From: Oscillospiraceae bacterium
GTDB taxonomy: Bacteria > Bacillota > Clostridia > Oscillospirales > Acutalibacteraceae
Direction of reading: 5' to 3'
Assembly (NCBI GenBank): GCA_902761265.1
Contig: CACWJV010000008.1
Location: 1 to 19,363, forward strand
Length of the DNA: 19,363 nucleotides
Program-made: the position numbers and the translations under genes
Notes under the pieces: generated by a model
What the model saw: only the letters and a program-made list of their open reading frames with translations
Told to the model about the DNA's origin: nothing
Databases searched by the model: none
Part shown: in pieces, positions 12,721 through 19,363 of the stretch
Numbering within the stretch: position 1 is the stretch's first letter
Layout of the letters: each line of letters begins with the position of its first letter

Positions 12721-13698
12721 TCACCCCGCAGGGCCGACGTAGCGCATGGTGAACCAGATCATCAGACCCAGCGCCACAAGCATCGGCGGGTTACAGAAAA
12801 ACCAAAACGTCTTGCGCCAGAAGCCGGGCGTTGTGCGCGAGAGCGCCGGTCTTTTTCGTTTGCGAAACAGCAGCACGCAAAGGCAGATCGCCCCGGCCGC
12901 CATCAGCGCGTCGATCAGCACGGTATAGGCCAGATTGACCGCCGTTTCGTCGTACCGTTCGAGCAGATAGGAAAATACAAGCGAGATGGTGTTGTTGAGC
13001 GCGTGGACGGCAACGGCGGTCCACAGCGACCCGGTACGGATACACAGATAGCCCAGCGCAAAGCCGACGATCAGCGCAAACGGCGCCTGGATCAGATTGC
13101 AGTGCATCAGCGCAAACACGACCGACGCCATCGCCACGGCAAAGAAATCGCCGTAGCGGCGCAAATGCCCCATGACCACGCCGCGGAAACAGATCTCCTC
13201 CGTCAGCGCAGCCACGACCACCACGCGGAAAAACGACGCTGTAATGCCGAGCACGCCGGACGGCATCGGCAGTTCGGGCGACGACAGCTCCACGCCGAGG
13301 TCCATGATAAACTGTGTGAGATAGCCGGTCACAAGGTTTGCCAGCACGCAAAAACCGATGCCGGCAAAGACGGCCGGCACAACCTCGCCCTTCGGCTTCG
13401 GCGCCTCCAGCTCCAGCACATCGCGGTTACCGGAGATGTGGCTCATCGGCACGCTCAAAAGCACAAACGGCAGCAGCAGGCACAGCAGCACCAGCAAAAT
13501 ATCCACGCCGGCCTGCAGCAGCGCGTTGGAGCTGTATGCCTCATACAGGCCGAGCAGACTAAGCCCGCCAACCATAAGATTTTGCAAAAAGATATACAAT
13601 AAAACAGCGCCGCCGGACAGCGAGCCGAGCAGCCAGATCTGTTTTCGTTCGAATTTTTGCACCGGAAAACCGGCGCCGTAGGGTGCCGCAGGTTCCAT
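12721..13698 (-). CDS. CPBP-family intramembrane glutamic endopeptidase (Rce1/Abi-like)
   Basis: This polytopic membrane protein of about 325 residues carries the CPBP (CAAX protease and bacteriocin-processing) motifs: EEICFR with Glu167, Glu168 and Arg172, then FALMH with His199, and HALNN at 232-236. These residues form the active site of Rce1-type glutamic proteases. Roughly eight hydrophobic segments are visible; the last, near the C-terminus, is an extra one. In Firmicutes, members cleave signal-like peptides or serve bacteriocin immunity; this one has no peptide gene beside it, so the substrate is open. Two adjacent ATGs exist (13699-13701 and 13696-13698). The second has better spacing from GAGGTG (13705-13710). 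The gene follows the SDR stop by about 10 bp. Confidence 0.88.
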   Translation of the reverse strand: MEPAAPYGAGFPVQKFERKQIWLLGSLSGGAVLLYIFLQNLMVGGLSLLGLYEAYSSNALLQAGVDILLVLLCLLLPFVLLSVPMSHISGNRDVLELEAPKPKGEVVPAVFAGIGFCVLANLVTGYLTQFIMDLGVELSSPELPMPSGVLGITASFFRVVVVAALTEEICFRGVVMGHLRRYGDFFAVAMASVVFALMHCNLIQAPFALIVGFALGYLCIRTGSLWTAVAVHALNNTISLVFSYLLERYDETAVNLAYTVLIDALMAAGAICLCVLLFRKRKRPALSRTTPGFWRKTFWFFCNPPMLVALGLMIWFTMRYVGPAG

Positions 13699-13708
13699 CA
13701 TCGTCACC

Positions 13709-14494
13709 TCATGTATAGATTTTGCCCACAAGGGCGTTGACCAGCCGGACGGGCAGCAGCTTTTGCAGCACGGCAAACACGCGGTATTGCGCGCCGCAGG
13801 TGGACAGCGGCTTCGGGTGTTTCGCCGTTGCCAACCGCAGCACGGCTTTTGCCAGCGTCTGCGGCGTCATGCCGTTTTGTTCGTCGTGCTCCATCGTGGC
13901 CACGCTTTTTTGCACGACGGTTTTATAGAGGTCGGACGCGCCGCTTTTTTCGCGCGAGTCGGTAAACCCGGTTTTGACGTCGCCCGGCATGAGGGCGCAT
14001 ACGGTAATACCGAACGGCCGCACCTCGTTTTGCAGCGCCAGCGTCAGCGCGTTGATTGCGCTTTTGGACGCGGAATAAAAGCTTTGAAACGGAATAGAGA
14101 GCACCGCCGCCATAGAGCTGATATTGATAATCCGTCCGCCGCCGGTTTGCCGCAAATAGGGAATGGCCGCCCGGGCGCACAAAAAGCAGCCGAAAAAGTT
14201 GACGTCAAACTGCTTTTTTGCTGCTTCTAAAGTCGTGTCCTCTACGGCGCCGGAGATGCCGAAGCCGGCGTTGTTGACCAAAAGATCAAGCCGCCCCTCG
14301 CGGTCGAACACGGTTTGAAACGCTTGCCGGACGTCCGTCTCCTTTGTCACGTCGCACTTGAGATGACACAGTTCTTCGCTGTCTTCGCCGCCGCTGCGGC
14401 AAAGGTCATAGACCCGGTAGCCGTTTTCGCTCAAAAGCGCGGCAGTCGCCCGGCCGATGCCGCCGGACGCGCCGGTCACGATTGCGATTTTCAT
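13709..14494 (-). CDS. Short-chain dehydrogenase/reductase (classical SDR)
   Basis: This NAD(P)-dependent oxidoreductase of 261 residues shows the classical SDR plan. The cofactor motif is TGASGGIG (7-14), NNAG is at 74-77, and the catalytic triad is Ser (SS at 126-127), Tyr140 and Lys144 in YSASK. Arg15 after the glycine motif and the 'LCRSGG' stretch after the second strand suggest NADP preference. 'PGDVKTGF' is the usual loop after the active site. The C-terminus ('VFAVLQKLLPVRLVNALVGKIY') is amphipathic and resembles membrane-associated SDRs that act on lipids or steroids. The frame extends upstream, but ATG 14492-14494 is chosen because the Rossmann fold starts there. It is 13 bp after the sugar transferase stop, with a weak ribosome site. 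The substrate is unknown. Confidence 0.92.
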   Translation of the reverse strand: MKIAIVTGASGGIGRATAALLSENGYRVYDLCRSGGEDSEELCHLKCDVTKETDVRQAFQTVFDREGRLDLLVNNAGFGISGAVEDTTLEAAKKQFDVNFFGCFLCARAAIPYLRQTGGGRIINISSMAAVLSIPFQSFYSASKSAINALTLALQNEVRPFGITVCALMPGDVKTGFTDSREKSGASDLYKTVVQKSVATMEHDEQNGMTPQTLAKAVLRLATAKHPKPLSTCGAQYRVFAVLQKLLPVRLVNALVGKIYT

Positions 14495-14507
14495 AACCAC
14501 GCCGCCT

Positions 14508-15893
14508 TTATTCTTCTTTCGTTTTGTCGCCGGCCGTCCGCTGCGCGGTGCGCTGGTTGGCGCTGACGCCTTCGGTGCTCGACGGCACAAACATGATCTT
14601 GAACGTCATGAGCATCAGCCGGATATCCTCCATGATCGACTGATTCGCCACATAGATCAGATCCATCTGAACCTTGTCATACGGCGTGGTGTTATACTTG
14701 CCGTAGACCTGCGCATAACCGGTCAGTCCCGCCTTCACCTGCAGCCGCAGCGCAAATTCGGGCATTTCGTCCTCGTATTCCTTCGCAATCTCGGGGCGCT
14801 CCGGCCGCGGACCGACCATAGACATCTGCCCCAAAAAGATGTTGAAAATCTGCGGCAGCTCGTCGATCCGGCATTTGCGGATGAACGCGCCCACACGGGT
14901 GATGCGGTCGTCGTGATCCTCTGCCAGCCGCGCCACACCGTCTTTTTCGGCGTCGCAGCGCATGGAGCGGAACTTGATGATTTGAAACGTCTTCCCGTTG
15001 AGCGTCAACCGCTCCTGTTTGTAAAATACCGGGCCGTGGTCGTCGAGCTTGATGGCGATCGCCGTCAACAGCATCACGGGCGACGCGATCACGATGGCGA
15101 TGGCGGACAGCACAATATCCATCGCGCGCTTGGTCACTTTGTAGATCAAGCTTGAATTGGTGCGCTTGCAGCGGTAGACCGGCACGTCCATAAGCTGGAT
15201 CGTCTTGCCGCCGCGGATGATTGTGTCGGAGATCTTCGGTTTGATATATGCCACCTTGGAGTTGGCGATGCAAAATTTGACCACCTCGTTGCGGTAGTCC
15301 GCCGGCACGCCGCAAAGAAACACGGCGTCCAGCTTTTTGAGATAGGAGAACAGCTCCTCGAGGCTGGTCTTTTCGGAATTGACCGTGCGTACCACGCGAA
15401 ACCGCTTGTCCATACTGCGGATGCCCTTGAGCGACAAATAGGCGTCCACGTTGTTGAACACCACAATCGTCTTTTTCGGCGCGTGAAGTTTGAAATAGAT
15501 TGCGTCGATCACAACCACCCACCCGGCGGCAAACAGCGAATACATCAGGAACATCAGCAAAAACGGCCAGATGCTCACAAGCTTATAGCTCAACAGCGAA
15601 AAGATAATATAGCTGACGCCCTGCAAAAACGCGATGGCAATCACCTGGGAAAAGATCAGATCGATCACCGTGGCCGTGCCGACCAGAAAGCCGCCATAGA
15701 CCTTGACAAACGCGCCGTAGATCAAAATAAACAGCACAAACAGGAAATAGTTGCCCAACCGGTAAAACGGCGTGGGTGCGCTCTGGTTGAACCGGACGGT
15801 CCACAAAAAGTACATGCCCGCCGCAAACAGCAGGGTGATAAAACCTTTGAACAGATACAGGATCGTCTGTTCCTTCACATAATTTTTTCCCAT
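14508..15893 (-). CDS. Polyprenyl-phosphate sugar-1-phosphate transferase (WbaP/PssY type)
   Basis: This 461-residue membrane enzyme transfers a sugar-1-phosphate from a UDP-sugar to undecaprenyl phosphate, the first step of an exopolysaccharide or other envelope glycan. About four N-terminal helices (residues 12-135) are followed by a cytoplasmic CoA-binding-like domain (about 140-240). The catalytic domain starts with the re-entrant helix 'KRAMDIVLSAIAIVIASP' (255-272). Its motifs are 'GPVFYKQERL' (287-296), 'KFRSMRCDAEKDG' (307-319), the Asp344-Glu345 catalytic pair in 'CRIDELPQ', 'GPRPERPE' (361-368) and 'LTGYAQVYGKYNTTP' (390-404). The start is supported by a GAGG site upstream. No glycosyltransferase or flippase genes lie next to it in this window, so its pathway is incomplete here. 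The specific sugar cannot be read from sequence. Confidence 0.93.
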   Translation of the reverse strand: MGKNYVKEQTILYLFKGFITLLFAAGMYFLWTVRFNQSAPTPFYRLGNYFLFVLFILIYGAFVKVYGGFLVGTATVIDLIFSQVIAIAFLQGVSYIIFSLLSYKLVSIWPFLLMFLMYSLFAAGWVVVIDAIYFKLHAPKKTIVVFNNVDAYLSLKGIRSMDKRFRVVRTVNSEKTSLEELFSYLKKLDAVFLCGVPADYRNEVVKFCIANSKVAYIKPKISDTIIRGGKTIQLMDVPVYRCKRTNSSLIYKVTKRAMDIVLSAIAIVIASPVMLLTAIAIKLDDHGPVFYKQERLTLNGKTFQIIKFRSMRCDAEKDGVARLAEDHDDRITRVGAFIRKCRIDELPQIFNIFLGQMSMVGPRPERPEIAKEYEDEMPEFALRLQVKAGLTGYAQVYGKYNTTPYDKVQMDLIYVANQSIMEDIRLMLMTFKIMFVPSSTEGVSANQRTAQRTAGDKTKEE

Positions 15894-15951
15894 ATTCTCT
15901 CATCCTCAATTTTTTACGGCAGCGCCGCGTTGATTTGGTGGAAACCGTGCG

Positions 15952-17271
15952 TCAGCGCTGCATCAGCGTGGTCGCCTCCATCACGTCCTGCTTCCATTTG
16001 AGCACCGCTTTTTCGTCATAGGTTTCGGGAATGCTCTGGTAAACCTTTTTCACATTGTCGCCCTTGCTGAGCGCGCCGGCGGTGCGCAGCAGCACCGGCA
16101 GATTGCTGATCCCGCGCGTGGCGCGGGCAACCATATCGCTGAACGACATGCCGCCCTCGGTCTTGCCCTTGCCGAAGGACATATCGCTTTCGGTGATGAT
16201 GCCCTTGTCAAACAGGAAGTTGACGCCCTCGACCTCGGTGCAAAGCATGATGTTTTTGAGAATATCAATCGCCGCGAAGCTTTGGCCGAAGTGCAAAATA
16301 TATTTGCGGTTGTAGTTCCAAAGCGTTTCCCGGGAATACACTTCGTCCTTGTCTTCCATCACGGTTTCCGCCAGCAGCATCCCCGCGCGCATCGACGCGC
16401 AGATGCCGGAGCCGGTCATCGGCACGGTCATATAGGCCGCGTCGCCCACAGCGGCATAGCCGTCGCACACCATCACCGACAGCGGCCGGCGCACCGGGAT
16501 CTGTTCCTGGCTGCCGCCGCGCAACAGCGTTTCGCCGATCTGCGGGCTGAACGCACGCATCTCATCGAGCGTCTTTTGCAGCTTTGTTTTGCTCATCGGC
16601 GCCATCCGGCCGATCAAAACGTCCACATAGTCGTCCTTTGTCACAACCCACGAAATGCCGCGCTCGCCCTGATGCATCAGAAAAATCTCATACGCGACGT
16701 CCGGGTCGTGGCCGGGCACCTTGTCGAAATAGCCGCGGAACGCGTAAAAGCATTCGCCGTAGCCGTAGTCGCGGTCAACGTTGCAGCACACCGGCAGCCG
16801 CGAGCGCAAAGGGGTGTTGATACCGGCGGCGTCGATCACCAGATCGGCGTCCACCACCCCGTCGGACGTGCGGATGCCCACAACGCGCAAACCGTCCATC
16901 ACAGGCGAAAGGATCTCGGTGGAATAGATGATCCGCACGCCGCTTTTTTCGGCGTTGTCGATCAGCACGTCGTAGATCTCCCTGCGCTCAAACACGGCGG
17001 AGCCTTTGCCGTTGGCCGGCACCACCAGCGGCGCTTTGAGGTTCGGGTTATAGTATTTCATGTCGCCGTTGAAGCTGTAGTGTTCTTTTTTCGGCGGCTC
17101 CAGCCCGCATTCCGCAAACACGCGCATGTCGATCGCGTCTTCCCAATCGTAGCCGAGTTCACTGCGGATCTTGCGCTCATAGACCGTCACGTCATAGCCC
17201 GCCTGTGCCAAAACCGCGCCGGCAACCAGACCGCCGTGACCGGCGCCCGCAATGACTATTTTTTTGCCCAT
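15952..17271 (-). CDS. FAD-dependent oxidoreductase, geranylgeranyl reductase family
   Basis: This 439-residue flavoprotein begins with a Rossmann FAD motif GAGHGGL (9-15). It carries the second FAD segment 'GYAAVGDAAYMTVPMTGSGI' (271-290), with GDA at 276-278 and the 'G-x-G-I' run typical of geranylgeranyl reductases and related ChlP/FixC enzymes. Members saturate isoprenoid double bonds in chlorophyll, archaeal lipids, or polyprenyl carriers; others oxidise electron carriers. Here it is the first gene of the envelope-type run, and the gene 58 bp downstream uses a polyprenyl phosphate carrier. A role in reducing a polyprenyl chain is therefore an inference worth testing. The start ATG follows AAGGAG (17279-17284) by 7 nt. 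Ferredoxin or flavodoxin would be the likely electron donor. Confidence 0.8.
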   Translation of the reverse strand: MGKKIVIAGAGHGGLVAGAVLAQAGYDVTVYERKIRSELGYDWEDAIDMRVFAECGLEPPKKEHYSFNGDMKYYNPNLKAPLVVPANGKGSAVFERREIYDVLIDNAEKSGVRIIYSTEILSPVMDGLRVVGIRTSDGVVDADLVIDAAGINTPLRSRLPVCCNVDRDYGYGECFYAFRGYFDKVPGHDPDVAYEIFLMHQGERGISWVVTKDDYVDVLIGRMAPMSKTKLQKTLDEMRAFSPQIGETLLRGGSQEQIPVRRPLSVMVCDGYAAVGDAAYMTVPMTGSGICASMRAGMLLAETVMEDKDEVYSRETLWNYNRKYILHFGQSFAAIDILKNIMLCTEVEGVNFLFDKGIITESDMSFGKGKTEGGMSFSDMVARATRGISNLPVLLRTAGALSKGDNVKKVYQSIPETYDEKAVLKWKQDVMEATTLMQR

Positions 17272-17310
17272 AGTGATTCTCCTTTATGTAAACGCTGTTT
17301 TCTTCGTGGG

Positions 17311-17328
17311 CGGCAGATCGGACTGCCG
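17311..17328 (-). other. Small hairpin in the reductase leader
   Basis: CGGCAG and CTGCCG pair around a 6-nt loop between the promoter and the ribosome site of the FAD reductase gene. There is no T-run after it in either direction. Significance unknown. Confidence 0.4.
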
Positions 17329-17345
17329 CATAATTTCAGTGTTAT

Positions 17346-17374
17346 ATTTTACCATATTTTTTTTAATATGTAAA
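17346..17374 (-). promoter_or_regulatory. Promoter of the five-gene envelope/tadA run
   Basis: On the minus strand -35 TTTACA (17369-17374), a 17-bp spacer and -10 TAAAAT (17346-17351), within an A/T-rich patch. The start would be near 17339, giving a leader of about 68 nt. Genes downstream are spaced 58, 13, 10 and 4 bp apart, so one transcript is likely. Confidence 0.75.
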
Positions 17375-17495
17375 GAGAAAAACAGCAGTTCGCACGTCGT
17401 CTTCCGCGGCGGATGTCTTCGGAAAAACTTTACCGTTTGTTCACCGCCGCGCAAACCGGGTGCAATCATCCGATTATATGATAAAGCGACACTAG

Positions 17496-17510
17496 GGTTT
17501 TTGCAAAACC
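17496..17510. promoter_or_regulatory. Palindrome upstream of the small membrane protein, possible operator
   Basis: GGTTTT and AAAACC flank TGC (15 bp) about 40 bp before the small plus-strand gene. An AT-rich TATGAT at 17477-17482 could be a -10 but no -35 fits. Apart from this, the minus-strand promoter and the leader hairpin, nothing else is seen in 17285-17530. Confidence 0.35.
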
Positions 17511-17549
17511 GCAGCAGGCGGCACGCAAAAACGAAAGGGGTTGTGCTTT

Positions 17550-17843
17550 GTGCGAAGAAGCGCCTTTTACCTTCTGCTTGCCGGCTGTGCACTGGATCTT
17601 CTGCTGCCGGCTTTGCTGGTTTTGCTGGTGCTGCGGACCGGCCTTTCCGAGGGAGCGGCATCCGGCTGCTTTTTGGTCGTGTCGCTCGTCTTCCTTGCTG
17701 CCACGCTCGTTCTGCGCGAAGCGAGACCCCTCAGCCGCCCGGTGCGGCGGCTGCTGCTCGGCGTCAACCTGTTCAACGGCGTGCTTTCGTTGGGCATCCT
17801 TGCGGTGCTCGTGCTGCTGATCGTCGGCGTTGCCGGCATATAG
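17550..17843 (+). CDS. Small three-helix membrane protein (hypothetical)
   Basis: I do not recognise a family. A GTG start at 17550 lies 9 nt after an AAAGGGG site (17534-17540) and gives 97 residues. A TTG at 17541 is in frame but too close to that site. The product is nearly all hydrophobic: helices at about residues 4-28, 36-55 and 68-95 (a little uncertain at the edges), with one arginine-rich loop ('REARPLSRPVRR') between the second and third that would face the cytoplasm by the positive-inside rule. It is transcribed away from the reductase operon and ends at a strong terminator, so it is a single-gene unit. It may be a small membrane chaperone, regulator or stress protein; nothing in the sequence decides this. 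Confidence 0.75.
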   Translation: MRRSAFYLLLAGCALDLLLPALLVLLVLRTGLSEGAASGCFLVVSLVFLAATLVLREARPLSRPVRRLLLGVNLFNGVLSLGILAVLVLLIVGVAGI

Positions 17844-17880
17844 GTTTTGTTCCTTCTTCGTTTCCCTTTCCCATACAGAC

Positions 17881-17915
17881 AGCCCCGCCGGGTCAACGGC
17901 GGGGCTGCTGCTTTT
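17881..17915 (+). terminator. Intrinsic terminator of the small membrane protein gene
   Basis: AGCCCCGCC (17881-17889) pairs with GGCGGGGCT (17898-17906) around an 8-nt loop, followed by TGCTGCTTTTT. The other strand has no T-run, so it serves mainly the plus strand. Confidence 0.85.
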
Positions 17916-17965
17916 TGATTCGTTTTTATATACGGTGCGACGATTCTGTTTCGAAATCCGGCGCC

Positions 17966-19363
17966 TTAATTCCTTCCCACCGAGCCGAACACAAAGGTAT
18001 ACGGGTCGGGCTTGCCGAGCGTTTTGCTGTCGGTTTCATCAATCAGGAAGATAGCTTTCAAAAAGGTCTGGATCTGCTCATACATCAGATCGATGCTGAA
18101 TTTATGCATCTGGTGGTCGTCCGCCATCGCCGTCAGATAATCCGGCGCCGTTACCAGCGCGATCTGCGGGATGCCGACGTTCATCAGCGGCTGCCCTTCA
18201 CCGAAATGCAAAATGTTGTGTCCGCGCAGCGTCACCGTGCGCACCAGCGTGCGGCCTTCGATCGCCTTGTAATAGATTGCGTCCATCACCTTGTTGCCGG
18301 TATAGACAATCTCGATATCGATGGGATTCGTCTCTTTGTAGACGCCGTCCACGTCCTTCCATTCCCGGGCGCCCAGATGCTCCACCGCCACGCCGGCAAC
18401 CGCCTTGATATGGCCGCCCTTGCCGTCCCAAAGGTCGCGGTGGTTTTTGAGCCATTTGCTCGTGGCCTGGATATCGTTTTGCTTAAACGCCGGCAGCCGG
18501 AAGTGGCCGGTGACAAAGACGAAGATCACGCTGCGTTCGAGCTCCACGTCTTTCAGGTAATCCATCATGGCCAGCATGGCGACCGGCCCGTTTTCCTCCA
18601 CACAGTTGACGCCGTCGGTGTGGGTGTTGACAAGGATCGCCTCGGTCGGGTTTTTGCCGCGCTTGATGCAATAGAACGATTCGCTCGAGGCGTTCTTTTC
18701 GCGCTTTGCCTCCAGCACGAGCGTCACCTTGTCTTTGTTGCGGGCGGCTTCCTTGAGCTTTTCGCCCTCCTCTTCGCAAACCCACAGCGCCGGGATGCCC
18801 TGATACGGCTGAATAAACGGCAGATACTGCCCCTTCACCATCTCGCGGCTCATGCCCTTCCAGATACAGATCACCGCTTTGACGCCTGCGGCCTTTGCCA
18901 CCTGCAAAAACGGAATATTGACAAACGACGTTGCCACCGGACCTTTGTAAAACGCCGGAATATTCGTGCCGCCCGGGTAGGCGTTTCGCTGGTTAAAGGC
19001 GATACCGCTCGGAATTTTGCCGAGGTCGCTGACTGTGACGAGGGCGATCTTGTTTCTGGCGTGGAGATAATTGACGTGCTTGCCGATCACCTCCACCACT
19101 TCGCCCGTAACGCCTAAGGGGCCGGTCTCGCCGGAATAGGGCCACGCGCTCGACACCTCCACCGGCTCGTCGCCTTTGATACGGTGAATCGTGATGCTGC
19201 TTTTTTGCTCCTCCCAACGGTCAAAGGAATACAGATCGCTGAAGGTCTGATAGCCCATGCGCTGCGCTTCTTCTTTGAGCCAGGCAATAAAATCGTTTTG
19301 CCCTTTTGCGCCCGTCAGCCGGGTGCCGAAGCCGTTCATGCGGTGCATATCTTCGAGCACCGC
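17966..19363 (-). CDS. M28-family-like peptidase with PA-type insert, 5' end outside the window
   Basis: At least 465 residues are visible; the frame is still open at the window edge, so the start (and any signal peptide) is missing. The GTG at 19358-19360 is not a convincing start. Residues 4-50 ('MHRMNGFGTRLTG', 'FIAWLKEEAQRMGYQ') look like the opening of M28 aminopeptidase-type enzymes. A PA-like domain follows (about 85-200, with 'AKAAGVKAVICIWKG'). The catalytic-type core has HTDG (His247, Asp249), 'EENGPVAMLAMMDYL' (255-269), 'VFVTGHF' (281-287), 'VEHLGAR' (327-332) and 'DDHQMHKFS' (414-422). The canonical M28 bridging Asp and the Glu-Glu pair are not in their usual form, so activity is uncertain. 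Downstream gap 17916-17965 shows no T-rich terminator on this strand. Confidence 0.65.
   Translation of the reverse strand, partial: AVLEDMHRMNGFGTRLTGAKGQNDFIAWLKEEAQRMGYQTFSDLYSFDRWEEQKSSITIHRIKGDEPVEVSSAWPYSGETGPLGVTGEVVEVIGKHVNYLHARNKIALVTVSDLGKIPSGIAFNQRNAYPGGTNIPAFYKGPVATSFVNIPFLQVAKAAGVKAVICIWKGMSREMVKGQYLPFIQPYQGIPALWVCEEEGEKLKEAARNKDKVTLVLEAKREKNASSESFYCIKRGKNPTEAILVNTHTDGVNCVEENGPVAMLAMMDYLKDVELERSVIFVFVTGHFRLPAFKQNDIQATSKWLKNHRDLWDGKGGHIKAVAGVAVEHLGAREWKDVDGVYKETNPIDIEIVYTGNKVMDAIYYKAIEGRTLVRTVTLRGHNILHFGEGQPLMNVGIPQIALVTAPDYLTAMADDHQMHKFSIDLMYEQIQTFLKAIFLIDETDSKTLGKPDPYTFVFGSVGRN

Noticed and set aside
17312..17326. The 15-mer GGCAGATCGGACTGC, also present at 14-28
   Set aside because: One copy is within the GNAT-like coding region and the other in a leader hairpin. 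A single 15-bp match within 19 kb can arise by chance and there is no flanking similarity.

Overview
The window reads as chromosomal DNA from a GC-rich (by eye well over half G+C) Gram-positive anaerobe, most likely a Clostridia/Oscillospiraceae-type gut bacterium. The reasons are a YlmC/YmxH-type sporulation PRC-barrel gene, a clostridial-style Mrp ATPase with a Cys-rich N-terminus, lipoprotein-type solute binding, strong AGGAGG-like ribosome sites, TTGACA/TATAAT promoters and compact intrinsic terminators. The taxonomic call is inference. There is no phage, transposase, CRISPR, rRNA or tRNA signal.

Layout. 1-378 is the tail of a GNAT/SCP2-like protein (+). 476-1633 (-) is a membrane-anchored surface protein with short tandem repeats. 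1746-2558 (-) is mrp and 2738-3022 (+) is ylmC/ymxH, divergent from it. 3023-3300 is a non-coding, heptamer-built, inverted repeat element followed by hairpins and a bidirectional terminator. 3329-9183 (-) is a three-gene operon: a MarR regulator, a large exported protein with an internal duplication, and a fused ATPase-permease ABC exporter of MacB/FtsX type. A consensus promoter lies upstream, with three operator-like sites spaced exactly 16 bp apart. 9372-12185 (-) is a methionine ABC importer, split into metQ (own promoter and terminator) and metNI (own promoter). 12234-17271 (-) is a tight five-gene run: FAD-dependent geranylgeranyl-reductase-like enzyme, polyprenyl-phosphate sugar-1-phosphate transferase, short-chain dehydrogenase, CPBP intramembrane protease and tadA. 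17550-17843 (+) is a small three-helix membrane protein. 17966-19363 (-) is a partial M28-like peptidase.

How the genes work together. The MarR operon looks like an autoregulated envelope-export or stress module. The 12-17 kb run looks like envelope glycan or lipid-carrier chemistry with housekeeping genes downstream. The metQ/metNI genes form a complete D/L-methionine uptake system.

The most striking observation is that MetQ is circularly permuted. The segment that is C-terminal in normal MetQ/NlpA proteins follows directly after the lipobox, and the normally N-terminal segment comes last. The two are joined by a new linker of about 22 residues. The second most notable point is a pair of heptanucleotide repeat families placed just beyond gene-end terminators.
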